DNA of 64,000 nucleotides, from NCBI GenBank assembly GCA_023957245.1, contig JAMLHJ010000004.1, positions 168,981 to 232,980 on the forward strand. The letters are read 5' to 3'. The DNA is from Chitinophagales bacterium (GTDB taxonomy: Bacteria; Bacteroidota; Bacteroidia; Chitinophagales; JADIYW01). The position numbers and the translations under genes are program-made. Below the pieces are notes generated by a model, which did no database searches, had not been told where the DNA came from, and saw only the letters and a program-made list of their open reading frames with translations. Shown piece after piece: positions 36,894 through 44,469 of this stretch; within the stretch, counting starts at the first letter, position 1; each line of letters starts with the position of its first letter.

Positions 36894-37715
36894 TTATTTT
36901 TTTAAAAAAAGTTTTAAATCGTTTTGGAATTCTTTTGTATCTATCACATTATCAGTGCCTTTTGTGTTATATTCATGAAATTCATCTCCTGGTTTTAAAT
37001 AGGGTTGTAACTTGCGTACATTGCGATGAGGTATCATTAAATCATTTGAACCATAGAATATTCCTATTTTCCCTTTGAAATTTTTGAGATAAATATCATT
37101 TGGAAAGTTGTAGTTTAAAAATAAATGGAAAGGAAACCAAGGCATCCATTCTCTTAAAAGGCTTTGTAAATCTTTATATGGAGAAATAAGTATCAGTCTG
37201 TCTGATTTTTTTTCTTCTGCTAATCTACTGGCAATTCCAGTACCTAAATCTTTCCCTACAACAATAATTTTTTTAGGATCAATATTTAGTTTTTGAGCGT
37301 AAATATCAAACATATTAGAAGCATCTTTAAAAATAGCTTCTTCTGAATTGTTCCCTTCGCTTTTACCAAAACCTGGATAATCCATCATCCATACTTCATA
37401 ATTGTGTTCGGTAAAGAAAGGGATAAATTGAGTGTGGTATTCTACATTACCTTGGCTACCATGAAGCATGAAAACATGTCCTTCTGAATGATTTCTAGGT
37501 GTGTAAATGACATTGAAGAGTTGATGGTCTTTGTGAAGAGAATCTGTCCACAAATATTCTTTATGAGGAATAAGAATCTTAAATTTATAACTGTCCTTTA
37601 CTGGTTTGGCACGAAAAATAATTTGTTCTTGAAAGATTAATCCAATGAAAATAATCATATTTAAGCCTACGAATATGCCTATTATTATCTTCAACCATTT
37701 GATGAATTTTATCAA
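36894..37715 (-). CDS. Alpha/beta hydrolase, membrane-anchored
   Basis: A 273-residue protein with an N-terminal membrane anchor (about 9-29) and an alpha/beta-hydrolase fold. HGSQGN (about 85-90) is the oxyanion region, DYPGFGKSEG follows (about 112-121), and the nucleophile elbow position reads VVGKDLGTG (about 152-160): the usual G-x-S-x-G is GKDLG, with Asp in place of Ser, as in haloalkane dehalogenase-type or inactive members. Late GSNDLMIP holds the acid; no clean catalytic His is seen near the end (DEFHEYNTKG is a candidate). The substrate is unknown. It is 72 bp upstream of ssb on the same strand. Confidence 0.78.
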   Translation of the reverse strand: MIKFIKWLKIIIGIFVGLNMIIFIGLIFQEQIIFRAKPVKDSYKFKILIPHKEYLWTDSLHKDHQLFNVIYTPRNHSEGHVFMLHGSQGNVEYHTQFIPFFTEHNYEVWMMDYPGFGKSEGNNSEEAIFKDASNMFDIYAQKLNIDPKKIIVVGKDLGTGIASRLAEEKKSDRLILISPYKDLQSLLREWMPWFPFHLFLNYNFPNDIYLKNFKGKIGIFYGSNDLMIPHRNVRKLQPYLKPGDEFHEYNTKGTDNVIDTKEFQNDLKLFLKK

Positions 37716-38030
37716 AATCTTTCTTTTTTAGACAATTATTTGAATGGAAATTTAAAAATAAATGTTCTTTATTCAATACAATTATACTCATTAATTTATT
37801 CTTCTTTTTTATCTGAATGTAAATTCTTTTTGAATTTGCTTAAAAAGAATTGATTTTATTGAATGTTATTATGTTTGACAAATAGATAGGGTTCTTGTAA
37901 AAATGTCCGTTTTTTTTGTTGTTCGTAATTATTTATTGTAAGTCTTATGCATACATACAATTTGTCTATTTTTTATCATAACTTTATGTTATTGAATTAA
38001 AAGTACATCAAAATAGAGGGGCTAGAGTAG
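37716..38030. other. AT-rich divergent gap
   Basis: 315 bp between a minus-strand hydrolase gene and a plus-strand secreted hydrolase gene. Strongly AT-rich; I see no gene, clear promoter consensus, repeat or hairpin. Confidence 0.5.
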
Positions 38031-39302
38031 ATGAGATTTTATATTATGCTTGTGTGGTTAGCTGGGCTTCTATTGTTGCCTATTAGCAATTCCTTTGCAC
38101 AATGCGGATATAGGTATCAAGATTCTTTACTCTTTTCAGCTAAGGTGACTAAAGATATTGTTTATGGACAGGTTAATGTTTCAAAGAACCATGTCAAAAA
38201 TTTGTATTTAGATTTTTATGAACCAGAAGGGGATCAAGTGGTATTAAGACCATTATTGATTTTTCTTCAAGGAGGTTCATTTTTAAGCGGTAGTAAAAAT
38301 TATTCTGAAGTTGTATTGCCATGTACAAATCTGGCTCAAAGAGGTTTTGCTGTTGCAGGTGTTGAATATCGTCTGGAAGACAATTATTTAGCATTAGTAT
38401 TAAGTGAGTTAATGCTGAAAGCTTCATTGAAAGCGTCACAAGATGCAAAAGCTGCTATACGCTTTTTTTATAAACAAGCTAGAGAATGGGGCAATCCATA
38501 TCGAATTGATACCAATCAGATTTTTTTAGGAGGTGTTTCGGCAGGAGCAGTTACAGCTCTTCAAGTGGCATACTTAGATGATGCAGATAGTAAGGATTTT
38601 CTTTTGGAACGTTATATCAATGATTTAGGTGGGTTAGAAGGTAATAGTGGGAATGAAGGATATAGTACTAAGATAAAAGGTGTTGTTAATATTGCTGGAG
38701 CGTCTTTGGATAAAAATTTTGTGAACAATAATCGAGATATCCCTCTATTGAATGTGCAGTATATTAACGACCAAATGTTGCCAAGTTATTATGGAAGACC
38801 TTTGGGAATTATCACTTTGCCAGTAATGATGGGCTCTTATGTATTGGCAAGGCAAATGGAAAGACAAGGCATTTACAATGTCAATAACATGATTAAAGGA
38901 ATGGGAACTGTACCTTACATTAAAGATGGAGGAGCATACCAACCCAATTTTGATAATGTGATGAGTAGTGTTGCAAGTTTTATGTTTAGCTTGTTGGATT
39001 GTAATCCTGCGCAGGTCAATCTGCAGACAGTGCAACCTAGAGTTATTAAAGAGTTGAGTATATTCCCTAATCCTGCTACAGATTATATAGTATTAGGTGA
39101 GCAAAATTTTGATATTAATTTGATAAGGAAAATTAGAATCATAGATATGATGGGACATATTGTTTTATATGCCAAATCACAACGTTTTCCTTATGTAATA
39201 GATTTGGGTGGATTGCCTAGAGCCAATGGATTTTACGTCATTGAGGCCTTGAGCTCTGAAAATGAAATTTTGGCACAACAAAAATTATTTTTGAACAAAT
39301 AA
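38031..39302 (+). CDS. Secreted carboxylesterase-like alpha/beta hydrolase with T9SS domain
   Basis: A 423-residue exported protein. Signal peptide about 1-24 (ending SFAQ), then an alpha/beta-hydrolase domain of the lipase/esterase group with LLIFLQGGSFLSGSK (about 77-91, oxyanion HGG-like element reading QGG) and FLGGVSAGA (nucleophile elbow G-x-S-x-G, about 165-173). The C-terminal 85 residues are a T9SS type A sorting domain: SIFPNPATDYIVL, RIIDMMGHIV and the final ANGFYVIEAL. It should be secreted or surface-attached. The substrate is unknown, perhaps a polysaccharide ester or lipid. It stands alone. Confidence 0.85.
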   Translation: MRFYIMLVWLAGLLLLPISNSFAQCGYRYQDSLLFSAKVTKDIVYGQVNVSKNHVKNLYLDFYEPEGDQVVLRPLLIFLQGGSFLSGSKNYSEVVLPCTNLAQRGFAVAGVEYRLEDNYLALVLSELMLKASLKASQDAKAAIRFFYKQAREWGNPYRIDTNQIFLGGVSAGAVTALQVAYLDDADSKDFLLERYINDLGGLEGNSGNEGYSTKIKGVVNIAGASLDKNFVNNNRDIPLLNVQYINDQMLPSYYGRPLGIITLPVMMGSYVLARQMERQGIYNVNNMIKGMGTVPYIKDGGAYQPNFDNVMSSVASFMFSLLDCNPAQVNLQTVQPRVIKELSIFPNPATDYIVLGEQNFDINLIRKIRIIDMMGHIVLYAKSQRFPYVIDLGGLPRANGFYVIEALSSENEILAQQKLFLNK

Positions 39303-39424
39303 TTTCTCTTTTTTATCATTTGAGGAATATTAAAGAAACAGAATTTGTTAAAATAACAGAAATCAACTAATTATATTTGGTTAGTTTAAGCTTTTTTTTA
39401 TATATTGGGTCATATCTAATTTTT

Positions 39425-40330
39425 ATGTTGAAATTTATTCCATTGATAGCTGTATTGTTTTCCTTATTGCTACCAAGTCATAGTGTTGCTCAGAGTGGCA
39501 AGGATATTACAAAAAGTGTCAAATCTGAAGGTGATAGCTTGAAATTGCTCTCATGGAATATTTATATGCTCCCTCCGATGGTTAAATTTTCTGGTAAAAA
39601 GAAGCGAGCAAATGCAATCGGTGAAAAATTAAAGTATATGGATTATGATGTTATTGTTTTTCAAGAAGCATTTCATGTAGGAGCTAGAACTCGAATCTAT
39701 AGACAGTTGAAAGATTTATATCCCTATAAAGAAGGCCCATCTTTTGCAGATAATTTTTCTATAAAAACTTCTAATGGAGTATGGATATTGTCTAAATATC
39801 CAATGAAAGAAGTTGCAAAAACTAAGTTTAAAAGAGTATCTGGTTTTGATAATAAGATGGCAAATAAAGGAGCATTGATGGTAGAAGTCAATAAGAACGG
39901 ACAGCCTTTTCAAATCATAGGTACGCATCTCAATAGTGGAGGTACTTTGGATTTGAGAGCAAGTCAATTGCAACAGATTCAAGATGAATTAGTCAATAAG
40001 CATCATACTCCTGGAGTCCCTTTAGTTGTTGCTGGTGATTTCAATATTGTAAAAGCAAACCCTGATGGATTGGATAGTATGTTGTGTATTTTGAACATGG
40101 ATGATTATATGCTAGATGGTGAAAATCAATATACTTATGATCATAAAATCAATGATTTGGCACTAGGTAAACATAGAGAAACTATTGATTATATCTATTT
40201 CAAACCAGAAAAACTTAAGGTAAAGCGTACTTTTAGATTTATTCCTATTATCGAAAAATTGTGGTCTAAAAAAAGAAAATCATTGGCAGACCATAATCCT
40301 GTAGAATTATTGCTCTACTATCAACCATAG
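39425..40330 (+). CDS. Neutral sphingomyelinase-like phosphodiesterase (EEP superfamily)
   Basis: A 301-residue exported protein of the endonuclease/exonuclease/phosphatase fold. Signal peptide 1-23 (ending SVAQ), then LLSWNIYMLPPM (about 40-51), VIVFQEAFHVGARTRI with the metal Glu (about 76-91), IIGTHLNSGG (about 163-172), VVAGDFNIVKANPDG (about 197-211) and LADHNPVELLL at the end. The NIYMLPP and ADHNPVE forms resemble bacterial neutral sphingomyelinases more than DNases. Bacteroidota commonly make sphingolipids, but the substrate here is not proven. The start at 39425 is chosen for the signal peptide; a TTG at 39377 would bury it. Confidence 0.82.
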   Translation: MLKFIPLIAVLFSLLLPSHSVAQSGKDITKSVKSEGDSLKLLSWNIYMLPPMVKFSGKKKRANAIGEKLKYMDYDVIVFQEAFHVGARTRIYRQLKDLYPYKEGPSFADNFSIKTSNGVWILSKYPMKEVAKTKFKRVSGFDNKMANKGALMVEVNKNGQPFQIIGTHLNSGGTLDLRASQLQQIQDELVNKHHTPGVPLVVAGDFNIVKANPDGLDSMLCILNMDDYMLDGENQYTYDHKINDLALGKHRETIDYIYFKPEKLKVKRTFRFIPIIEKLWSKKRKSLADHNPVELLLYYQP

Positions 40331-40334
40331 TTTC

Positions 40335-40342
40335 TATTTTTG
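40335..40342 (+). promoter_or_regulatory. -7 element of purK, leaderless spacing
   Basis: TATTTTTG, then TGAC, then the purK ATG. ATTG lies 22 nt upstream of the element as a weak -33 candidate. The start site would fall at the ATG. Confidence 0.5.
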
Positions 40343-40346
40343 TGAC

Positions 40347-41513
40347 ATGAGTCAAAAGTTGTCTGTTCTTCCTTCTATTGGTATCATAGGAGGAGGTCAG
40401 TTGGGTAGAATGTTTCTACAAAATAGTTATAGATATGGTAGTAAGGTGGTCATTTTGGAAACAGATGCTGAATCTCCAGCTGGTCAATTAACACATCAAT
40501 TTATTAAAGGAGGATTGAATGATGCCTCAGCTATTAGGAAACTTGCTGAGCAATGTGATGTCATCACCTATGAGATTGAGCATATTAATTCTGATGTGCT
40601 GTTGGAATTAGAAGCGGAAGGCAAAAAGGTAATCCCTTCTGCTGGCGTGTTAAAAACGATTCAAGATAAAGGACTACAAAAATTATTTTACAAGAATAAT
40701 GATATTCCTACCTCTGATTTTTTGTTAGTTGAAAATTCTTCTGAGTGGTTGTCCGCTATGCATGAACTTGGAGGGCAGAAGTTTGCTATCAAATCTCGTA
40801 CAGGAGGTTATGATGGCAAAGGTGTTTTGCTCACAGATATTGCAACTATTAAGCAGGGAACAGAGCCTCTACCTTTTGACGGGCCAGTAGTGGTCGAAAA
40901 ACTGATAGCTTGTAAGAAGGAATTGGCAGTGTTAGTGGCTGTTGGCCAAGATGGTCAATCTAAAGTATATCCAGTCGTAGATATGGCTTTTCATCCTATT
41001 TCTAATCTCGTAACCTATCTTTTTACACCTTCAGAAATCAGCCCAGAAATAGAGTTGAAAGCTCAAAACTTAGCTGAAAAAACGGTGAAAACTTTCGGTA
41101 GTTCAGGGTTATTTGCAGTAGAGTTTTTCTTAGATGAGAATGATGAATTATTGGTCAATGAAATCGCTCCTCGCCTTCATAATTCTGCACATCACACAAT
41201 AGAAGGAGCTTATACTTCTCAATTTGATCAGTTGTATAGAATTTTGACTGGATTGCCTCTGGGAGATACTTCTTTCAGACAAGCTGCTGTCATGATAAAT
41301 ATTGTAGGACCTGAAGAGGGTAGTGGAAGTTATGTGTTAGAAAATTTAGATAAGGTTTTAAATATTCCAGGTGTTTATTTACACATGTATGGAAAATCTC
41401 AATCTAAACCTCATCGAAAATTGGGGCACATTACTGTGGTTGCCGATACAATTGAAGAAGCCAAAAAGACAGGTGACTTTGTTGAAGCGACTTTGAAAGT
41501 CAGGATTATTTAG
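40347..41513 (+). CDS. purK: 5-(carboxyamino)imidazole ribonucleotide synthase
   Basis: An ATP-grasp enzyme that makes N5-CAIR from AIR and bicarbonate in purine synthesis. It has 388 residues. Motifs: GIIGGGQLGRMF (about 12-23), FAIKSRTGGYDGKGVLL (about 144-160, ATP-grasp loop), VEKLIACKKELAVLV (about 181-195), LFAVEFFLDENDELLVNEIAPRLHNSAHHTIEG (about 256-288) and QFDQLYRILTG. purE is not adjacent. It is convergent with the PhoD-like gene (4-bp gap) and has a -7 element at leaderless spacing. Confidence 0.95.
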   Translation: MSQKLSVLPSIGIIGGGQLGRMFLQNSYRYGSKVVILETDAESPAGQLTHQFIKGGLNDASAIRKLAEQCDVITYEIEHINSDVLLELEAEGKKVIPSAGVLKTIQDKGLQKLFYKNNDIPTSDFLLVENSSEWLSAMHELGGQKFAIKSRTGGYDGKGVLLTDIATIKQGTEPLPFDGPVVVEKLIACKKELAVLVAVGQDGQSKVYPVVDMAFHPISNLVTYLFTPSEISPEIELKAQNLAEKTVKTFGSSGLFAVEFFLDENDELLVNEIAPRLHNSAHHTIEGAYTSQFDQLYRILTGLPLGDTSFRQAAVMINIVGPEEGSGSYVLENLDKVLNIPGVYLHMYGKSQSKPHRKLGHITVVADTIEEAKKTGDFVEATLKVRII

Positions 41514-41517
41514 TCTT

Positions 41518-42795
41518 TTATTTCCAACTCAATTCTTTTGAATTGAACTTTACTTCCCAAAGAAATTTCCCCTTTTTACTATAAGTGCTGAAAGTACATT
41601 GGTATTCATCAGTTGAAGAATTGATAAGCTGGATGTCAATTTTACCAAAATTTTGAACGGCATTGACTCCTTGAATTCTATCTGGATGATGGTATTCTGC
41701 TGTTTTCTTTCCTACCCCGATTGGAATACTGCTGAGAGGAGAATTGGTAAATTCATATATAGGATACATTCCTTCAAATTGATGTCGTTGCGCTTCAGAA
41801 TGATGCCTATCACCATTGATAAAAAATACACCTTCAATTTTGTTTTCTTTGATATATTGAAGAATGGTATCAAATTCCTTGGTCTTTTCTAAACTTTCAG
41901 CTTTGGATAATGGATTATACGCCTGATTGCCTGTAACTATTATTTTGAATGGAGCTGTAGAAGATTTTAATCCTTCCAAAAGCCATTGCATTTGTGATGT
42001 ACTAAAATAGTTTTTTTCTCTCTGTGCGAGATATCTATTGTCAGTCATAAATACATCTGCTTGAGGATAATGAACTGAGTAATATATCCCTTGACTGCTA
42101 TCAACAGGTTGAGGATTTGCCCAGAATTGTTGGAAGTTCTTGAGTGAAATATCTTTTTTAGCGAAACTGCCATCTGAATTATTGGGTCCAAAATCATGGT
42201 CATCCCAAATCGTATATTGTGGAGTGGAACTTAAAAAATGGGCTAATTGCGGTACTCTTCTTGTACGAATATATTTTTGGACTTGCTTTTTATCACTTAA
42301 TGATTCTCTGAAAAGTAAATAAATATTATCTCCCATCCATAGCATTGCATCATTGGGAATGGCAGACATCGCATCAAAAATGGGATATTTTATTTTGGGT
42401 CTTAAAATCCAATACCATCTGAAAGTCATCATCGCACAGGAACCTAGCAAAAATGTTGTTGAAGTTTTATTGGGATTTCTAGTTTGAAAGTTGAATAATT
42501 TCTCACCCTGATAATTGATTTGATAAGATTGATGCGGACTTAAATTTTTAATATCAAAATGTCCATAATGGTATTTCCCATAATGATTCCAATTTCCTTG
42601 AATTGCTTTGGGTGTTTGGTTCTCACTAGAATAAGAAAATGTAGTTGGGTTGAAATTTTTATCTTTAACAATACACCATATCAAGGCTGATGTATCTGTA
42701 TGATGTCCTTCAAAACAATAGGGAAGTGGATTTCTTTTTGCAAATGTTATAGATACTGTGCTAAAGAATAGTGTAAATAGAATCAATTTTCTCAT
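41518..42795 (-). CDS. PhoD-like exported metallophosphatase
   Basis: A 425-residue exported enzyme. Signal peptide 1-19 (ending TFAK), an N-terminal Ig-like beta domain, then a PhoD-type metallophosphatase domain: LGSCAMM (about 114-120), WMGDNIYLL (about 147-155), WDDHDFGPNNSDGS (about 191-204), VTGNQAYNPL (about 285-294) and INGDRHHSEA (about 320-329). Family members are alkaline phosphatases/phosphodiesterases with Fe3+ and Ca2+. It starts within the last four bases of the M48 gene (ATGA overlap), so the two are translationally coupled. Confidence 0.87.
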   Translation of the reverse strand: MRKLILFTLFFSTVSITFAKRNPLPYCFEGHHTDTSALIWCIVKDKNFNPTTFSYSSENQTPKAIQGNWNHYGKYHYGHFDIKNLSPHQSYQINYQGEKLFNFQTRNPNKTSTTFLLGSCAMMTFRWYWILRPKIKYPIFDAMSAIPNDAMLWMGDNIYLLFRESLSDKKQVQKYIRTRRVPQLAHFLSSTPQYTIWDDHDFGPNNSDGSFAKKDISLKNFQQFWANPQPVDSSQGIYYSVHYPQADVFMTDNRYLAQREKNYFSTSQMQWLLEGLKSSTAPFKIIVTGNQAYNPLSKAESLEKTKEFDTILQYIKENKIEGVFFINGDRHHSEAQRHQFEGMYPIYEFTNSPLSSIPIGVGKKTAEYHHPDRIQGVNAVQNFGKIDIQLINSSTDEYQCTFSTYSKKGKFLWEVKFNSKELSWK

Positions 42796-44021
42796 GACTG
42801 TAAAGACTCTATTCGTTGAAGCAAAGTAGGATGTGAATAATGTACAAAAACATAAGCGGGATGTGGATTGATATTACTTAAAGTATCTTTATGTAATTTT
42901 TTCAATCCGTGAATTAAATCATCTTTATTTGACCATTTTTTGGCATAATTATCTGCTTCGTACTCATTTTTCCTTGATAACATATTCATTCCCAATCCTG
43001 TTAACAATTCCACTGGACTATATAAAAGTGAAAATGCTATAATGCCAATATGAAATGCAGGTTGACTTGTGCCTAATGCTTCATGTATAGCTGGAAGTTT
43101 GAGACACAAAGAAAGTACCCATAGCATGACTCCCATTTGAAGAAGCCCGATGATTAGGCTTTTTGTAACATGCTTGTGTTGATAGTGTCCTATCTCATGT
43201 GCCATTACCGCAACTACTTCTTCGGTACTTAGTTGTTGAATCAATGTATCATATAAAACTATGGTTTTTTTAGATCCCAATCCACTGAAATAGGCATTGG
43301 CTTTGGTGCTTCTTTTGGAACCATCGATTACATATACTTCATGAAGTGGAAAGCCTGTTTTCTGCCCTAAGCTATTTAAAGCATCTTTTAACTCTCCTTC
43401 TTCAAGTGGTGTCAATTTGTTGAAAATAGGTACTAATAGCGAAGTGTAAAACATCGCCATAAATATTGAAAATGCTGCAAAAAGCATCCATGAATATATC
43501 CAGAAATAATCGGGTTGCCAATAGTAGAATGCAATAATAGCAGACAATAATAGTCCTCCTATAACTGCTCCTACAATTGTACTTTTTATCAAATCTGCAA
43601 TAAATGTTTTAATTGTTGTTTTATTGAAACCAAATTTTTCTTCGATAACAAAAGTACTATATAAACTGAACGGTAAGCTGATGATGGAACTTACTATTCC
43701 ATATATCGCAAAGAATATAAATGCTTGATAATAAGGGTTTTCGGTAATTGTGCTTATCCAATTTTGCAATTTTCCGAACCAGCAAAAATATAATATCAGA
43801 ACTGTGAAGGTCGTTTGTAAATATGAAGAAATATCTCCAACTTTCTTTTTGTCTAGATGATATGCATAGGCTTTTTGATATTCATCTTTTTGATATAAAT
43901 CGACTAAAATTGTTGGAATAGGCAATTTCCATCGATGGTGATTTTTTTGGTCTAATATTTTTTCAAATAAAAAATCTGCGACAACCAGAAATATCATAAT
44001 ATAGGTGAGTGTAGTAGCCAT
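42792..44021 (-). CDS. M48 family metallopeptidase (Ste24/CAAX type)
   Basis: A 409-residue integral-membrane zinc protease. Several helices (about 5-25, 65-85, 102-120, 150-178, 185-205) precede the HEIGHYQHKH zinc site (about 277-286), and the third ligand is in NEYEADNYAKKW (about 352-363). This is the Ste24 type (CAAX protease); bacterial members process or degrade membrane proteins. The ATG at 44021 has a TAATTTTG element ending 4 nt upstream. The first 64 bases of the gene and the upstream region are duplicated at 45872-46017. Confidence 0.92.
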   Translation of the reverse strand: MATTLTYIMIFLVVADFLFEKILDQKNHHRWKLPIPTILVDLYQKDEYQKAYAYHLDKKKVGDISSYLQTTFTVLILYFCWFGKLQNWISTITENPYYQAFIFFAIYGIVSSIISLPFSLYSTFVIEEKFGFNKTTIKTFIADLIKSTIVGAVIGGLLLSAIIAFYYWQPDYFWIYSWMLFAAFSIFMAMFYTSLLVPIFNKLTPLEEGELKDALNSLGQKTGFPLHEVYVIDGSKRSTKANAYFSGLGSKKTIVLYDTLIQQLSTEEVVAVMAHEIGHYQHKHVTKSLIIGLLQMGVMLWVLSLCLKLPAIHEALGTSQPAFHIGIIAFSLLYSPVELLTGLGMNMLSRKNEYEADNYAKKWSNKDDLIHGLKKLHKDTLSNINPHPAYVFVHYSHPTLLQRIESLQS

Positions 44022-44103
44022 GCTACAAAATTAAACTTTTTACGTGCAAATCTGAATTGAATTTCAATGTTGGAAATAGCTAAGAAACATAAAAAAAGCC
44101 GCC
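43958..44103. repeat. 146-bp direct repeat, copy A (M48 5' end)
   Basis: Matches 45872-46017 over 146 bp with four substitutions and no gaps, same orientation. Copy A covers the first 64 bases of the M48 gene, its promoter and the T-tract plus 3' stem half of a terminator. The two copies bracket the ATPase gene at 44470-45825. Confidence 0.95.
44026..44033 (-). promoter_or_regulatory. -7 element of the M48 gene, leaderless spacing
   Basis: TAATTTTG on the minus strand, then TAGC, then ATG. The same arrangement survives in the duplicated copy (45940-45947). Confidence 0.45.
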
Positions 44104-44117
44104 AATTGGGACAGCCT
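44091..44117 (-). terminator. Terminator upstream of the M48 gene
   Basis: On the minus strand an 8-bp stem AGGCTGTC/GGCGGCTT (G-U pairs included) with a 6-nt CCAATT loop runs into seven T. The T tract and 3' arm belong to repeat copy A; the 5' arm does not. It follows the gene remnant at 44157-44236. Confidence 0.55.
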
Positions 44118-44156
44118 CTTAAATACTGCTCATAGGCATTTTTAGAGTTTAAGTTT

Positions 44157-44236
44157 TTAATCATCTGCCCAACTGCCTAATCTTTTTCTTTTGCTCTTTA
44201 GATGGAGATGTGTGGACAGTGGGTCTGGGTTATGGG
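44157..44236 (-). pseudogene. Possible 3' remnant of a deleted gene
   Basis: On the minus strand a 26-codon open stretch ends RKRLGSWADD and a TAA stop, then the terminator at 44091-44117. An in-frame stop lies immediately upstream and no start codon is usable, so if coding it is only a tail. The protein family is not recognised. The stop/terminator layout is what suggests a lost gene. Confidence 0.3.
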
Positions 44237-44342
44237 GTTAAGCCTATTATTTATATTCCATTTTGTTTAAATTGCTAATACTGCATCTAATTATAAAGCG
44301 ATATATCATGCTCTTTTCAATGGCTCAAAGTCATTGTTTTTT

Positions 44343-44439
44343 ACAAACACCCTTTATTTTGTAACAAAAAATAGTACAAACACCTCTTATTTTGTAACAA
44401 AAAAAGACAAAAACACCCCTGATTTTGTAACAAATGAGT
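44343..44439. repeat. Three 31-33-bp repeats with TTTTGTAACAAAA dyads
   Basis: Three tandem units, each ACAAACACC-type followed by TTATTTTGTAACAAA. The dyad TTTTGT-A-ACAAAA occurs at 44357, 44390 and 44423, exactly 33 bp apart (about three helical turns). The last (TTTTGTAACAAA) ends 35 bp before the ATPase ATG. The layout is operator-like or iteron-like, as inferred from spacing and position. Confidence 0.8.
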
Positions 44440-44446
44440 ATCTTTG
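44439..44446 (+). promoter_or_regulatory. -7 element of ATPase gene 2
   Basis: TATCTTTG fits TAnnTTTG and lies 23 nt before the ATPase ATG, directly after the third dyad repeat. A repressor on the dyads would cover the -33 region. Confidence 0.45.
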
Positions 44447-44469
44447 CAACATCATAACAGATTTAAAAC

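Larger units (their letters stand above)
44022..44469. other. Insert left flank: terminator, gene remnant and repeats
   Basis: 448 bp without an intact gene. In plus order it holds the M48 promoter and the rest of repeat copy A, a terminator facing the M48 gene (44091-44117), a 26-codon C-terminal gene remnant (44157-44236, minus strand), an AT-rich stretch, and three 31-33-bp repeats (44343-44439) leading into the ATPase start. Confidence 0.7.
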
